Source of the DNA: Lachnospiraceae bacterium
GTDB taxonomy: Bacteria; Bacillota; Clostridia; Lachnospirales; Lachnospiraceae
DNA: 23,443 nt
NCBI GenBank assembly: GCA_900766575.1
Contig: CAAFVW010000020.1
Span: forward strand, 1-23,443
Direction of reading: 5' to 3'
A program made the position numbers and the translations under genes. Numbering within the stretch: position 1 is the stretch's first letter; the number at the start of each line of letters is the position of its first letter. Positions 1 to 7,381 of the stretch are shown here, one piece after another. The notes below the pieces were generated by a model. It did not search any database, was not told the origin of the DNA, and worked only from the letters and a program-made list of their open reading frames with translations.

Positions 1-181
1 ATGCTCTCCTCTTGTGGTTTCTATTTCATAATTCCCATTTGTTCGGTGGGATATGTTAGGATTCAGTGTATAGAAAAAGTGGCTTGCTTAAAAGAGCCAG
101 AATATGTTTTTTTTACCATGCCAGTTTATGCATGAAAACCATACATTCTGAAGGAAAATTATGCAGGAAAACAAGATTTCC
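1..181. other. Unassigned intergenic sequence at left edge
   Basis: I see no supportable gene here. The + strand is open from base 1 to a TGA at 133-135 (44 codons) but has no visible ribosome site and no recognisable protein. On the - strand, bases 6-12 read AGAGGAG and bases 2-1 read AT. A divergent gene could therefore start exactly at the edge if the preceding base completes an ATG. The segment is AT-rich, as expected for a region holding promoters. Confidence 0.4.
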
Positions 182-211
182 TTGACAAAGTCGGAATTTC
201 TGTACTATATT
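182..211 (+). promoter_or_regulatory. SigA-type promoter for the valS leader
   Basis: A perfect -35 box TTGACA (182-187) is followed after 18 bp by TATATT (206-211). Transcription should start near 218, about 20 nt before the first conserved T-box leader sequence, which is the usual arrangement. This is the best housekeeping promoter in the left part of the window and probably drives valS and the closely spaced genes after it. Confidence 0.75.
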
Positions 212-235
212 TTTTATTAGTAATTAACCAAATCC

Positions 236-510
236 AAAAGGCAATGACGAAGAGGAGTACACATTTCCCCTTACCAGAGAGAGCGGCTGCATGTATGCGC
301 TGGAAGGCTGCTTCAAGACAGGAGTGTGGAAGGTAGCTTCCAAGCCGGAGAACTGAGATCGGTTTTACTGAGCGTAAGTTTTCACGAGTTATCCCCGTTA
401 CCGGATAGGACTTTATAAGAAGTCTCATGAGGCAGCGTAAGCTGTGAACAAAGGTGGTACCGCGTTAATGACGCCCTTTGCCGACGAAAGCCGGCAGAGG
501 GCTTTTTTGC
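236..510 (+). promoter_or_regulatory. T-box leader, valine-specific
   Basis: This is a transcriptional T-box riboswitch that senses uncharged tRNA-Val and controls valS. The T-box sequence AAGGTGGTACCGCG lies at 451-464 and is followed by an intrinsic terminator (473-508). The Stem I start is recognisable as GACGAAGAGGAGTA (246-259), with AGAGAGAGCGG at 276-286. The most likely specifier codon is GTA (Val) at 333-335, just before GCTTCCAAGCCGG; this matches the downstream gene. By family knowledge, uncharged tRNA pairs with the specifier and the T-box bulge, stabilises an antiterminator and allows read-through. The specifier is inferred by pattern, without a folded model. Confidence 0.9.
473..508 (+). 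terminator. T-box intrinsic terminator
   Basis: An 11-bp stem (GCCCTTTGCCG at 473-483 with CGGCAGAGGGC at 492-502, one wobble) is followed by six T residues at 503-508. Its 5' arm begins a few bases after the T-box sequence, as expected for mutually exclusive terminator and antiterminator structures. Confidence 0.9.
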
Positions 511-522
511 GACTATTCAGAG

Positions 523-649
523 CCATGTAAATTCACATGGATAGGCGTCGAATGCTTGCATTCGTAAGAATGTCCATGCGGATTTATAGGGCGAAGTAAC
601 CTCAATAAGCAAAAGGAAAGCATCGTAGATGCGATTTTGCGCATGAGGT
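523..649 (+). other. Hairpin-rich insert between T-box terminator and valS
   Basis: This stretch lies after the T-box terminator and is not needed by a T-box. It contains three nested or adjacent structures. First, AAATTCACATGGA (529-541) can pair with TCCATGCGGATTT (573-585), enclosing a perfect hairpin CGAATGC/GCATTCG (549-555 and 558-564). A competing hairpin CCATGT/ACATGG occupies 523-540. Second, a long interrupted hairpin has ACCTCA/TGAGGT (599-604, 644-649), GCAAAA/TTTTGC (609-614, 635-640) and GCATC/GATGC (620-624, 628-632). No poly-T run follows. It may be a dispersed palindromic repeat or an additional leader RNA; I cannot assign it to a named family. Confidence 0.6.
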
Positions 650-683
650 CTGAATAGGAGCAAATGCAAAAAAGGAGGACAAA

Positions 684-3362
684 ATGAGCAAAGAATTAGC
701 CAAAACCTATGACCCCAGTGGCATAGAAGACAGACTGTATCAGAAGTGGCTTGAAAAAAAGTATTTTCATGCGGAGGTAGATCATAGCAAGACTCCCTTC
801 ACCATCGTGATTCCGCCCCCAAATATCACCGGACAGCTCCACATGGGTCATGCTCTGGACAACACCATGCAGGATATCCTGATCCGTTATAAGAGAATGC
901 AGGGCTATAACGCACTGTGGCAGCCCGGCACGGACCATGCAAGTATCGCTACCGAGGTTAAGATCATCCAGAAACTGAAGGAAGAAGGCATTGATAAGCA
1001 TGACCTGGGACGTGAAAAGTTCCTGGAGAGAGCCTGGGAGTGGAAGAAGGAATACGGCGGACGTATCATCGAGCAGCTGAAGAAACTTGGCTCTTCCTGT
1101 GACTGGGACAGAGAGCGTTTCACCATGGATGAGGGCTGCAACAAGGCGGTTACCGAAGTGTTCGTGAAGATGCATGAAAAGGGATATATTTACAAGGGAG
1201 CACGTATTGTCAACTGGTGTCCTGTATGTAATACCTCCATCTCTGATGCCGAGGTAGAGTATCAGGAGCAGGCCGGACATTTCTGGCATATTAAATATCC
1301 CCTGATTGATGAGAACGGCAATCCCAGCACTACAGAGTTTCTGACCTTTGCCACCACCCGTCCTGAGACAATGTTGGGCGATACCGCAGTAGCCATCCAT
1401 CCCGATGACGAGCGTTATACCCATCTGCACGGCAGAAAAGTATTACTGCCCATCGTAAATCGTGTCATTCCTATCGTGGAAGATGCCTATGTAGACAGAG
1501 AATTCGGTACCGGTGTGGTTAAGATCACCCCCGCCCATGACCCCAACGACTTTGAGGTCGGCAAGCGTCATAACCTGCCGATCATCAATGTCCTGAACGA
1601 TGATGCCACCATCAATAAAAACGGCGGCAAGTTCGAGGGCATGGACCGTTACGAAGCAAGAAAAGCCATCGTGGAAGAGCTGGATCAGATGGGACTGCTT
1701 GTGAAGATCGAAGACCACGTACACAATGTAGGCACTCATGACCGTTGTAAGACGACTATCGAGCCCATGGTAAAAGATCAGTGGTTCGTAAAGATGGATG
1801 AATTGATCAAGCCCGCAAGAGAAGCAGTAAAGAACGGTGAGATCAAGCTGATTCCGGAACGTATGGAGAAAAACTACTTCAACTGGACGGATAACATCCG
1901 CGACTGGTGTATCAGCCGTCAGCTGTGGTGGGGACATCGAATTCCCGCTTATTACTGTGATGACTGCGGTGAGGTAGTGGTAGCCAAGGAGATGCCGAAG
2001 GTATGTCCCAAGTGTGGATGCACTCACTTTACACAGGACCCCGATACTCTGGATACCTGGTTCTCCTCTGCGCTGTGGCCGTTTGAGACCCTGGGCTGGC
2101 CTGAGCAGACCGAGGATCTGAAGTATTTCTATCCTACGGATGTGCTGGTAACCGGTTATGATATTATCTTCTTCTGGGTCATCCGTATGATCTTCTCCGG
2201 ATATGAGCAGATGGGAGAGAAACCGTTCAAGACCGTATTGTTCCATGGTCTGGTACGCGACAGCCAGGGTCGTAAGATGTCCAAGTCTCTGGGCAATGGT
2301 ATCGATCCTCTGGAGATCATCAGCCAGTACGGTGCGGATGCACTGCGTCTGACCCTGATCACCGGCAATGCACCGGGCAACGATATGCGCTTCTACTATG
2401 AGAGAGTAGAGAACAGCCGTAACTTTGCCAACAAGGTATGGAATGCTTCCCGTTTCATCATGATGAACATGGAGCAGGCACTGGAAAAGACCGGAAAAGA
2501 CATCACCACTCCCGCAGCAGGCGATTTGCAGCCGGTAGATAAGTGGATTCTGTCCAAACTGAACACTCTGGTAAAAGATGTGACCGACAACATGGACCAC
2601 TTCGAGCTGGGTATCGCCGTACAGAAAGTATATGACTTTATCTGGGATGAGTTCTGCGACTGGTACATTGAGATGGTAAAACCCCGTCTGTACAGCACCG
2701 ATGATGCAGTCAGCCAGAATGCGGCACTGTGGACTTTAAAGACTGTCCTGATCGATGCTCTGAAGCTGTTACATCCTTACATGCCTTTTATTACCGAGGA
2801 GATCTTCTGCACCATTCAGAACGAAGAAGAGTCCATCATGATCAGCAAATGGCCGGAGTACAGCGAGGATCGTGCATTCCCCGCAGAGGAGAAAGCCATT
2901 GAGACGATTAAGGAAGCTGTCCGCGGTATCCGTAACATCCGTACCGAGATGAACGTGGCACCCAGCCGTAAGGCCAGTGTCTATGTAGTCAGCGAAAATG
3001 CCGAGATCCGCAGGATTTTCGAAGAAGGTAAGCTGTTCTTCGCAAGCCTTGCTTACGCCAACGAGATCATGATCCAGACCGACAAGGCCGGTATTGCAGA
3101 TGATGCGGTATCCGTAGTGATCCCCGGCGCAACCCTGTACATTCCTTTCGCAGAGCTGGTAGATATTGCACAGGAGATCGAGCGGCTGAAGAAGGAGCAG
3201 AAGAGACTGGAAGGAGAGCTGGCCCGTTCCAAGGGAATGCTGTCCAATGAGAGATTCCTGTCCAAGGCTCCCGAAGCGAAGATCGCCGAGGAGAAAGAAA
3301 AGCTGGCAAAATACGAGCAGATGATGGAACAGGTGACAAAGCGCCTGGAACAGCTGGCATAA
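684..3362 (+). CDS. valS: Valyl-tRNA synthetase
   Basis: Class Ia aminoacyl-tRNA synthetase that charges tRNA-Val in the cytoplasm and hydrolyses mischarged Thr-tRNA-Val. The 892 residues match the usual bacterial length. The HIGH-type signature is HMGH at residues 53-56, within PPPNITGQLHMGHAL. The KMSKS loop is at 531-535. The CP1 editing domain is indicated by TTRPETMLGD near residue 225. A Cys pair (CPVC) lies near residue 180, and a CxxC...CxxCxC cluster lies in the 430-450 region. The C-terminus from about 825 is a Lys/Glu-rich coiled coil, the tRNA-binding arm typical of ValRS. The start is fixed by GGAGG at 674-678, five bases before the ATG. It is controlled by the valine T-box upstream. 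folC follows after 11 bp, so the two are probably co-transcribed. Confidence 0.98.
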   Translation: MSKELAKTYDPSGIEDRLYQKWLEKKYFHAEVDHSKTPFTIVIPPPNITGQLHMGHALDNTMQDILIRYKRMQGYNALWQPGTDHASIATEVKIIQKLKEEGIDKHDLGREKFLERAWEWKKEYGGRIIEQLKKLGSSCDWDRERFTMDEGCNKAVTEVFVKMHEKGYIYKGARIVNWCPVCNTSISDAEVEYQEQAGHFWHIKYPLIDENGNPSTTEFLTFATTRPETMLGDTAVAIHPDDERYTHLHGRKVLLPIVNRVIPIVEDAYVDREFGTGVVKITPAHDPNDFEVGKRHNLPIINVLNDDATINKNGGKFEGMDRYEARKAIVEELDQMGLLVKIEDHVHNVGTHDRCKTTIEPMVKDQWFVKMDELIKPAREAVKNGEIKLIPERMEKNYFNWTDNIRDWCISRQLWWGHRIPAYYCDDCGEVVVAKEMPKVCPKCGCTHFTQDPDTLDTWFSSALWPFETLGWPEQTEDLKYFYPTDVLVTGYDIIFFWVIRMIFSGYEQMGEKPFKTVLFHGLVRDSQGRKMSKSLGNGIDPLEIISQYGADALRLTLITGNAPGNDMRFYYERVENSRNFANKVWNASRFIMMNMEQALEKTGKDITTPAAGDLQPVDKWILSKLNTLVKDVTDNMDHFELGIAVQKVYDFIWDEFCDWYIEMVKPRLYSTDDAVSQNAALWTLKTVLIDALKLLHPYMPFITEEIFCTIQNEEESIMISKWPEYSEDRAFPAEEKAIETIKEAVRGIRNIRTEMNVAPSRKASVYVVSENAEIRRIFEEGKLFFASLAYANEIMIQTDKAGIADDAVSVVIPGATLYIPFAELVDIAQEIERLKKEQKRLEGELARSKGMLSNERFLSKAPEAKIAEEKEKLAKYEQMMEQVTKRLEQLA

Positions 3363-3373
3363 ATCAGAATCGT

Positions 3374-4738
3374 ATGAATATTACAACATTTAAGGAAGCG
3401 GTGGCATATCTGGACGGTATGCCCCGCTTTACTGTCAAAAAAGATCCGGATGATACCAGAGATCTCCGGTGGTTTCTAAAAAAACTGGGTAATCCGGAGC
3501 AGAAGCTTCGGATCATTCATGTGGCGGGTACGAACGGGAAAGGCTCGGTCTGTGCTTATATGAGATCTGTACTGGAAGCAGCTGGTTACCGCACCGCCAT
3601 GTTTACTTCTCCGCATCTGGTAGATATGCGGGAACGGTTTGTACTTTGTGGGGAGATGATTTCCCGGGAAGATTTTTTGCAGGTGTTCCTTGCGGTCCAT
3701 GAAAAGATGCAGACTGTAAATGAAACCTCAGATCCGGAGTTTGTGCTTAATTTCTATGAATATCTTTTCTGTATGGCTTTGCTGTATTTCGCGGAGAAAA
3801 AACCGGATTACTGTATCATAGAAACCGGTCTGGGAGGCAGACTGGATGCTACCAACTATGTGGACAATAAGGCCCTTACCGTGATTACCCGGATCAGTCT
3901 GGATCATGTACAGTATCTGGGAGATACCACGGGGAAAATCGCCGCGGAAAAAGCGGGGATCCTGCGTCCCGGTGTTCCGGTGGTATATCTGGATGGGGAT
4001 GCACAGGCCAGTGCGGTAATTTGCCGCAAAGCGTCAGAACTTGGTGCCATGCAGATACCGGTGTCGAAAAAGGACTATACTTTCCTCGGATTTCGGAAGA
4101 AATACATTGATTTTTCCTTGCGCTCTGAGTATTATAATTATATTAGCCTTACCTTGCATACCATTGCACGTTACCAGATGGAAAATGCAGCGTTGGCGGT
4201 ACGGGCCGTGGAAGTGCTGTTTCGCAGTACGGATCAGACGGTGACAGGAGACGGATATTGTGCCGGAACCGGGTGCCCTGCCGCAGAAGAGATCCGCAGA
4301 GGAATCCTGAATTGTTTCTGGCAGGGACGTATGGAGGAAATCCTTCCTTCGGTGTATGTGGATGGGGCGCATAATGACGACGGCATCCGGGCGTTTCTGG
4401 ATACCGTGAAAGAGGACGGCTGTACCGGCGGCAGAAGATTGTTGTTCGGTGTGGCTGCGGATAAGGATTGCAGGCATATGATACAGAGGGTGATAACTTC
4501 GGGATTGTTCGACCGGATCGCTTTCACCCATATGCGGACGGCAAGATCTGCCTCCCTGGAGAAGCTTCGGGAGATACTGGCAGCTTATCCGGAAGAACAG
4601 TTTACTATGTATACGGAAGTGGATACGGCGCTGCGTGCAGAGCTTGTGGACAGACGTCCGGGAGAGCGGCTCTATATCGCCGGGAGCCTGTATCTTGTCG
4701 GGGAAATAAAGGAGTCTTTGGACCATGATCAATTTTGA
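3374..4738 (+). CDS. folC: Folylpolyglutamate synthase / dihydrofolate synthase
   Basis: Mur-ligase-family enzyme that adds glutamate to folates in an ATP-dependent reaction; many bacterial members also make dihydrofolate from dihydropteroate. The 454-residue protein has the family P-loop HVAGTNGKGSV (residues 49-59), TSPHL (78-82) and the ETGLGGRLDATN motif near 150-162. The C-terminal Mur-ligase domain carries DGAHNDDG. The start lies 11 bp after valS, and no good ribosome site is visible, so translation may be coupled to valS. The valS-folC pairing is common in Firmicutes. The last 14 bases overlap the next small gene. The assignment is firm; whether it also has dihydrofolate synthase activity cannot be read from the sequence. 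Confidence 0.95.
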   Translation: MNITTFKEAVAYLDGMPRFTVKKDPDDTRDLRWFLKKLGNPEQKLRIIHVAGTNGKGSVCAYMRSVLEAAGYRTAMFTSPHLVDMRERFVLCGEMISREDFLQVFLAVHEKMQTVNETSDPEFVLNFYEYLFCMALLYFAEKKPDYCIIETGLGGRLDATNYVDNKALTVITRISLDHVQYLGDTTGKIAAEKAGILRPGVPVVYLDGDAQASAVICRKASELGAMQIPVSKKDYTFLGFRKKYIDFSLRSEYYNYISLTLHTIARYQMENAALAVRAVEVLFRSTDQTVTGDGYCAGTGCPAAEEIRRGILNCFWQGRMEEILPSVYVDGAHNDDGIRAFLDTVKEDGCTGGRRLLFGVAADKDCRHMIQRVITSGLFDRIAFTHMRTARSASLEKLREILAAYPEEQFTMYTEVDTALRAELVDRRPGERLYIAGSLYLVGEIKESLDHDQF

Positions 4739-4874
4739 AGAAGAACTGAAGAAATTTCATCCCAGTCTGGAAGTGGAAGATGCGGAGGAAGCCATCTACA
4801 ATCAGGATCTGACCGATGCGGCAGATCTGTTGGTGAAAATGATAAAAGAATCCGAAGAAAAAGAAGAGAAATAA
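4725..4874 (+). CDS. Small acidic protein, 49 aa, function unknown
   Basis: A 49-codon gene starting MINFEEELKKFHPSLEVEDA and ending in a Glu/Lys-rich tail (KESEEKEEK). It overlaps the end of folC by 14 bp. A GGAG at 4711-4714, ten bases before the ATG, can serve as its ribosome site. The following TPR gene starts 11 bp after its stop, so it sits inside a tightly packed operon. The composition is soluble, strongly acidic and mostly helical by inspection, with no signal peptide or cysteines. The tight packing and well-placed start argue for a real gene. From memory, similar short proteins beginning MINFEEE occur in Lachnospiraceae next to folC, but I could not check this. No function is proposed. 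Confidence 0.7.
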   Translation: MINFEEELKKFHPSLEVEDAEEAIYNQDLTDAADLLVKMIKESEEKEEK

Positions 4875-4885
4875 GGAGGGAGAGC

Positions 4886-6301
4886 ATGTTTTGTTATAAC
4901 TGCGGCTGCCAGCTGTCAGAGCATGATTTCTGTACGTCCTGCGGAGCAGATGTATCCCTCTACAAAAAGATCATGTGCATGTCCAACCGTTTCTATAATG
5001 ACGGTTTGGAGAAAGCAGGAGTGCGGGATCTCACAGGTGCGATCAACAGCTTGCGGCAGAGCCTAAAATTCAATAAGAACAATATCGAGGCCAGGAATCT
5101 GCTGGGACTGGTATATTTTGAGACCGGAGAGGTCGTTGCGGCCCTCAGTGAATGGGTCATCAGCAAAAATATGCGTCCCGAGAAGAACATTGCGGACGAT
5201 TATATCAATATGCTGCAATCCAATGCGTCCCGTCTGGATTCCATTAACCAGACTATCAAAAAATACAATCAGGCACTGGTCTATTGTAATCAGGACAGCA
5301 AGGATCTGGCTATCATCCAGCTGAAAAAGGTACTGTCCCTGAATCCGAAGTTTATCCGGGCCCATCAGCTGTTAGCGCTTCTTTATATGGACAGCGAACA
5401 GTGGGACAAGGCAGAGAGAGAACTGCGTAAGTGTGTGGATATCGATCGGAACAATACCCTGACCTTACGATATCTGAAGGAAGTTGAGACACAACTGGCA
5501 CCTGAGGAGAACAGCAAGCAGACCGGACGACGGAAGAAGGATGATGCCGTTCGCTACCAGAGCGACAACGAGATTATCATTCAGCCGCTGAATGTGAAGG
5601 AACAGAAGAGCGCAGGCTTGTCATCTTTGCTCAATATTGCGATCGGTCTGGTCATTGGTCTGGCAGTAATGTATTTCCTGGTGGTTCCGGCGGCGGTGTC
5701 CAATGCCAACAACGAAGCCCAGAAGACCATCACCGATATCGGCAATCAATTAGATACCAAGACATCACGGATCCAGGAACTGGAGAACCAGATGGCAACG
5801 CTTCAGACGGAGAACGATACCCTGAATCAGGAATTGCAGGGTTATGTGGGAACCGATGGTACTTTACAGACCATTGACAGCCTTCTGGCGGCGGCCACTA
5901 CTTATCTGGAGACCCAGGATATCACTCAGACAGCGGCGAATCTGGAAAGCATTTCCTCATCGGTCAATGTAGACGAGACTTCGGAAGCTTTTCAGAATCT
6001 GTATAAGACGTTGTTAGGGCTGATCGGACCGCAGTTGTCTGCACAATATTATGAGACAGGCTATAATGCTTACCGCAGCGAGGATTTTGCAACGGCCATC
6101 GAGAATCTGTCCAAGGCTGTCATCTACGATGAGACCAACAAGGATGCCTGGCTGAGTCTGGGGAACTCTTATCGGAAGAGTGAGGATACCCAGAATGCGA
6201 TTACTACCTACGACAAGATCATAGAGCTGTTCCCGGATACGGAGACAGCTAGAAGCGCCCAGAGATATCGTTCCCAGCTGGCAGAGAATACTGCACAGTA
6301 A
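4886..6301 (+). CDS. Zinc-ribbon, TPR-repeat membrane protein
   Basis: A 471-residue protein of unknown specific function. It begins with a zinc-ribbon (CxxC at Cys3/Cys6 and Cys16/Cys19). Residues about 33-205 form helical TPR-like repeats (AINSLRQSLKFNKNNIEARNL and AIIQLKKVLSLNPKFIRAHQ types). A basic linker (GRRKKDD, 214-220) is followed by one membrane helix at about 247-270. A coiled coil covers about 275-320, and further TPRs cover about 385-465 (AIENLSKAVIYDETNKDAW). The order suggests a cytoplasmic N-terminal half and an external C-terminal half. The start is supported by GGAGGG at 4875-4880. It lies in the folC unit and is followed by a terminator before spoIIA. A scaffolding or assembly role is typical of TPR proteins but is only inference here. 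Confidence 0.9.
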   Translation: MFCYNCGCQLSEHDFCTSCGADVSLYKKIMCMSNRFYNDGLEKAGVRDLTGAINSLRQSLKFNKNNIEARNLLGLVYFETGEVVAALSEWVISKNMRPEKNIADDYINMLQSNASRLDSINQTIKKYNQALVYCNQDSKDLAIIQLKKVLSLNPKFIRAHQLLALLYMDSEQWDKAERELRKCVDIDRNNTLTLRYLKEVETQLAPEENSKQTGRRKKDDAVRYQSDNEIIIQPLNVKEQKSAGLSSLLNIAIGLVIGLAVMYFLVVPAAVSNANNEAQKTITDIGNQLDTKTSRIQELENQMATLQTENDTLNQELQGYVGTDGTLQTIDSLLAAATTYLETQDITQTAANLESISSSVNVDETSEAFQNLYKTLLGLIGPQLSAQYYETGYNAYRSEDFATAIENLSKAVIYDETNKDAWLSLGNSYRKSEDTQNAITTYDKIIELFPDTETARSAQRYRSQLAENTAQ

Positions 6302-6346
6302 CGGAACCCACACGATACATCAGACAATATGACACGACACACGAAA

Positions 6347-6380
6347 GAGAACTCACAGGAGTAATTCCGGGGTTCTTTTT
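6347..6380 (+). terminator. Intrinsic terminator after the TPR gene
   Basis: AGAGAACTC (from 6347) can pair with GGGTTCT (from about 6370), with a small inner GGA/TCC pairing, and the arm runs into TTTTT at 6376-6380. It lies between the TPR gene and spoIIAA, which suggests that spoIIA is transcribed separately. The stem is modest in strength. Confidence 0.6.
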
Positions 6381-6422
6381 CTTATATAAAAAAAGCTGAC
6401 AGACAGCGGAATGTGAGGAAAT

Positions 6423-6731
6423 ATGGAAGACTTTCAGATCATTGAGAATTGCCTGATGGTTCGTATGCCGGAGGAAGTGGATCACCACAGGGCCTCCTAC
6501 ATCTGTGAAGGGGCAGACAGGCTCTTAGTCAGGGAAAATGTGGAAAATGTAGTGTTTGATTTCGAAGATACGCGGTTCATGGACTCTTCCGGAATCGGTA
6601 TCATTATGGGAAGATATCGCAAGATTTCCTGCTTCGGAGGACATGTTTATGCCATCCATGCAGATCGACAGATTCAGCGGATTTTCCGTATGTCCGGTCT
6701 TCATAAGATTATCGAAATTCTTCCTGGATAA
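6423..6731 (+). CDS. spoIIAA: Anti-sigma F factor antagonist SpoIIAA
   Basis: STAS-domain protein of the forespore sigma switch. Its unphosphorylated form binds SpoIIAB and releases SigF. The 102-residue sequence has the diagnostic block FMDSSGIGIIMGRYR, with Ser55 at the position of the phosphorylated serine of B. subtilis (Ser58). The later block RIFRMSGLHKII also matches the family. The protein is about 15 residues shorter at the C-terminus than the B. subtilis one as I remember it, which ends beyond the conserved fold. The ribosome site GTGAGG lies four bases before the ATG. I looked for a SigH promoter in the 121-bp gap upstream: a -10-like GCGGAAT is at 6406-6412, but it is too close to the start codon and has no -35 partner, so I do not call it. 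Confidence 0.97.
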   Translation: MEDFQIIENCLMVRMPEEVDHHRASYICEGADRLLVRENVENVVFDFEDTRFMDSSGIGIIMGRYRKISCFGGHVYAIHADRQIQRIFRMSGLHKIIEILPG

Positions 6732-6823
6732 ACAGAAAAATGGGAAAATAGTCGAAAAATGCAAGAAATAATGCAAAAAAATATGAAAAAGAGTGCAATA
6801 ACAGGCGCAGAAATGAGGAGAGT

Positions 6824-7378
6824 ATGGTAGCAGAGAGGGAAAACGTGCAGGTGACGGAAGGAAAAGAGTATTTGCAGCAGGATGGGCGGAATGAGATGGA
6901 GATCGTATTTGATGCGGTTTCCTGCAATGAGAGCTTTGCCAGAGTGGCGGTAGCAGCTTTTATTACCCATCTGAATCCAACGCTGGAAGAACTGGCGGAT
7001 ATCAAGACGGCGGTATCGGAGGCGGTGACAAATGCCATTATCCATGGTTATGAGAATTTGTCCGGTTATACCAGACATGGGGAGAACAGACCGGCCTACA
7101 GTATCGTGCATCCGGGAAAGGTGAGGTTACACTGCATTCTGGAGAAGGATACACTTTCCATCGAGGTATCGGATCAGGGTAAGGGAATCGAAGATGTGGC
7201 AAAAGCCATGGAACCATTATTTACCACCAGGCCGGAGCTGGAACGGTCCGGAATGGGGTTTGCCTTCATGGAAGCTTTTATGGATGATCTGGAGGTAGAG
7301 AGCATCCCTGGCAAAGGTACAAGGGTACATATGTGGAAGAAAATGCGCTGTGGAGACTGGATCGGAAAAGAGGACTGA
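6824..7378 (+). CDS. spoIIAB: Anti-sigma F factor / serine kinase SpoIIAB
   Basis: GHKL-type kinase that holds SigF inactive and phosphorylates SpoIIAA. Conserved blocks are NESFARV (Arg40 equals Arg20 of B. subtilis), the N-box EAVTNAIIHGY (Asn70), the G1 box DQGKGI (117-122) and the G2 region ERSGMGFAFMEAFMDD (140-155). At 184 residues it is longer than the roughly 146 of B. subtilis. There are about 20 extra residues at the N-terminus and an insertion of about 16 residues after HGYE (roughly residues 78-95). The chosen ATG has GAGGAG three bases upstream, a slightly short spacing. An internal ATG at Met25 would give the classical N-terminus but has a poorer ribosome site. sigF begins 3 bp after the stop codon. 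Confidence 0.97.
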   Translation: MVAERENVQVTEGKEYLQQDGRNEMEIVFDAVSCNESFARVAVAAFITHLNPTLEELADIKTAVSEAVTNAIIHGYENLSGYTRHGENRPAYSIVHPGKVRLHCILEKDTLSIEVSDQGKGIEDVAKAMEPLFTTRPELERSGMGFAFMEAFMDDLEVESIPGKGTRVHMWKKMRCGDWIGKED

Positions 7379-7381
7379 AGC

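Noticed and set aside
1..135. Open + strand frame of 44 codons starting with ATG at base 1
   Set aside because: No ribosome site can be seen, no family resemblance, and a random AT-rich stretch of this length is often open. It might also be the end of a gene from outside the window.
664..687. Seven-codon mini-frame (MQKRRTK) overlapping the valS start as ATGA
   Set aside because: The upstream AGGAG is only three bases from its ATG, and the frame consists mainly of the valS ribosome site itself. It is probably chance.
1443..2600. Long - strand frame (385 codons) opposite valS, and another at 696-1430
   Set aside because: valS is certain on the + strand. The antisense frames have no ribosome site or recognisable protein and arise from codon bias in a highly expressed gene.
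6406..6412. GCGGAAT as a SigH -10 element for spoIIA
   Set aside because: It matches the -10 consensus but has no -35 partner, and it would place the transcript start only a few bases before the spoIIAA ATG.
6771..6830. 19-codon frame (MQKNMKK...) between spoIIAA and spoIIAB
   Set aside because: It overlaps the spoIIAB ribosome site and start, has no ribosome site of its own and looks like A-rich intergenic sequence.
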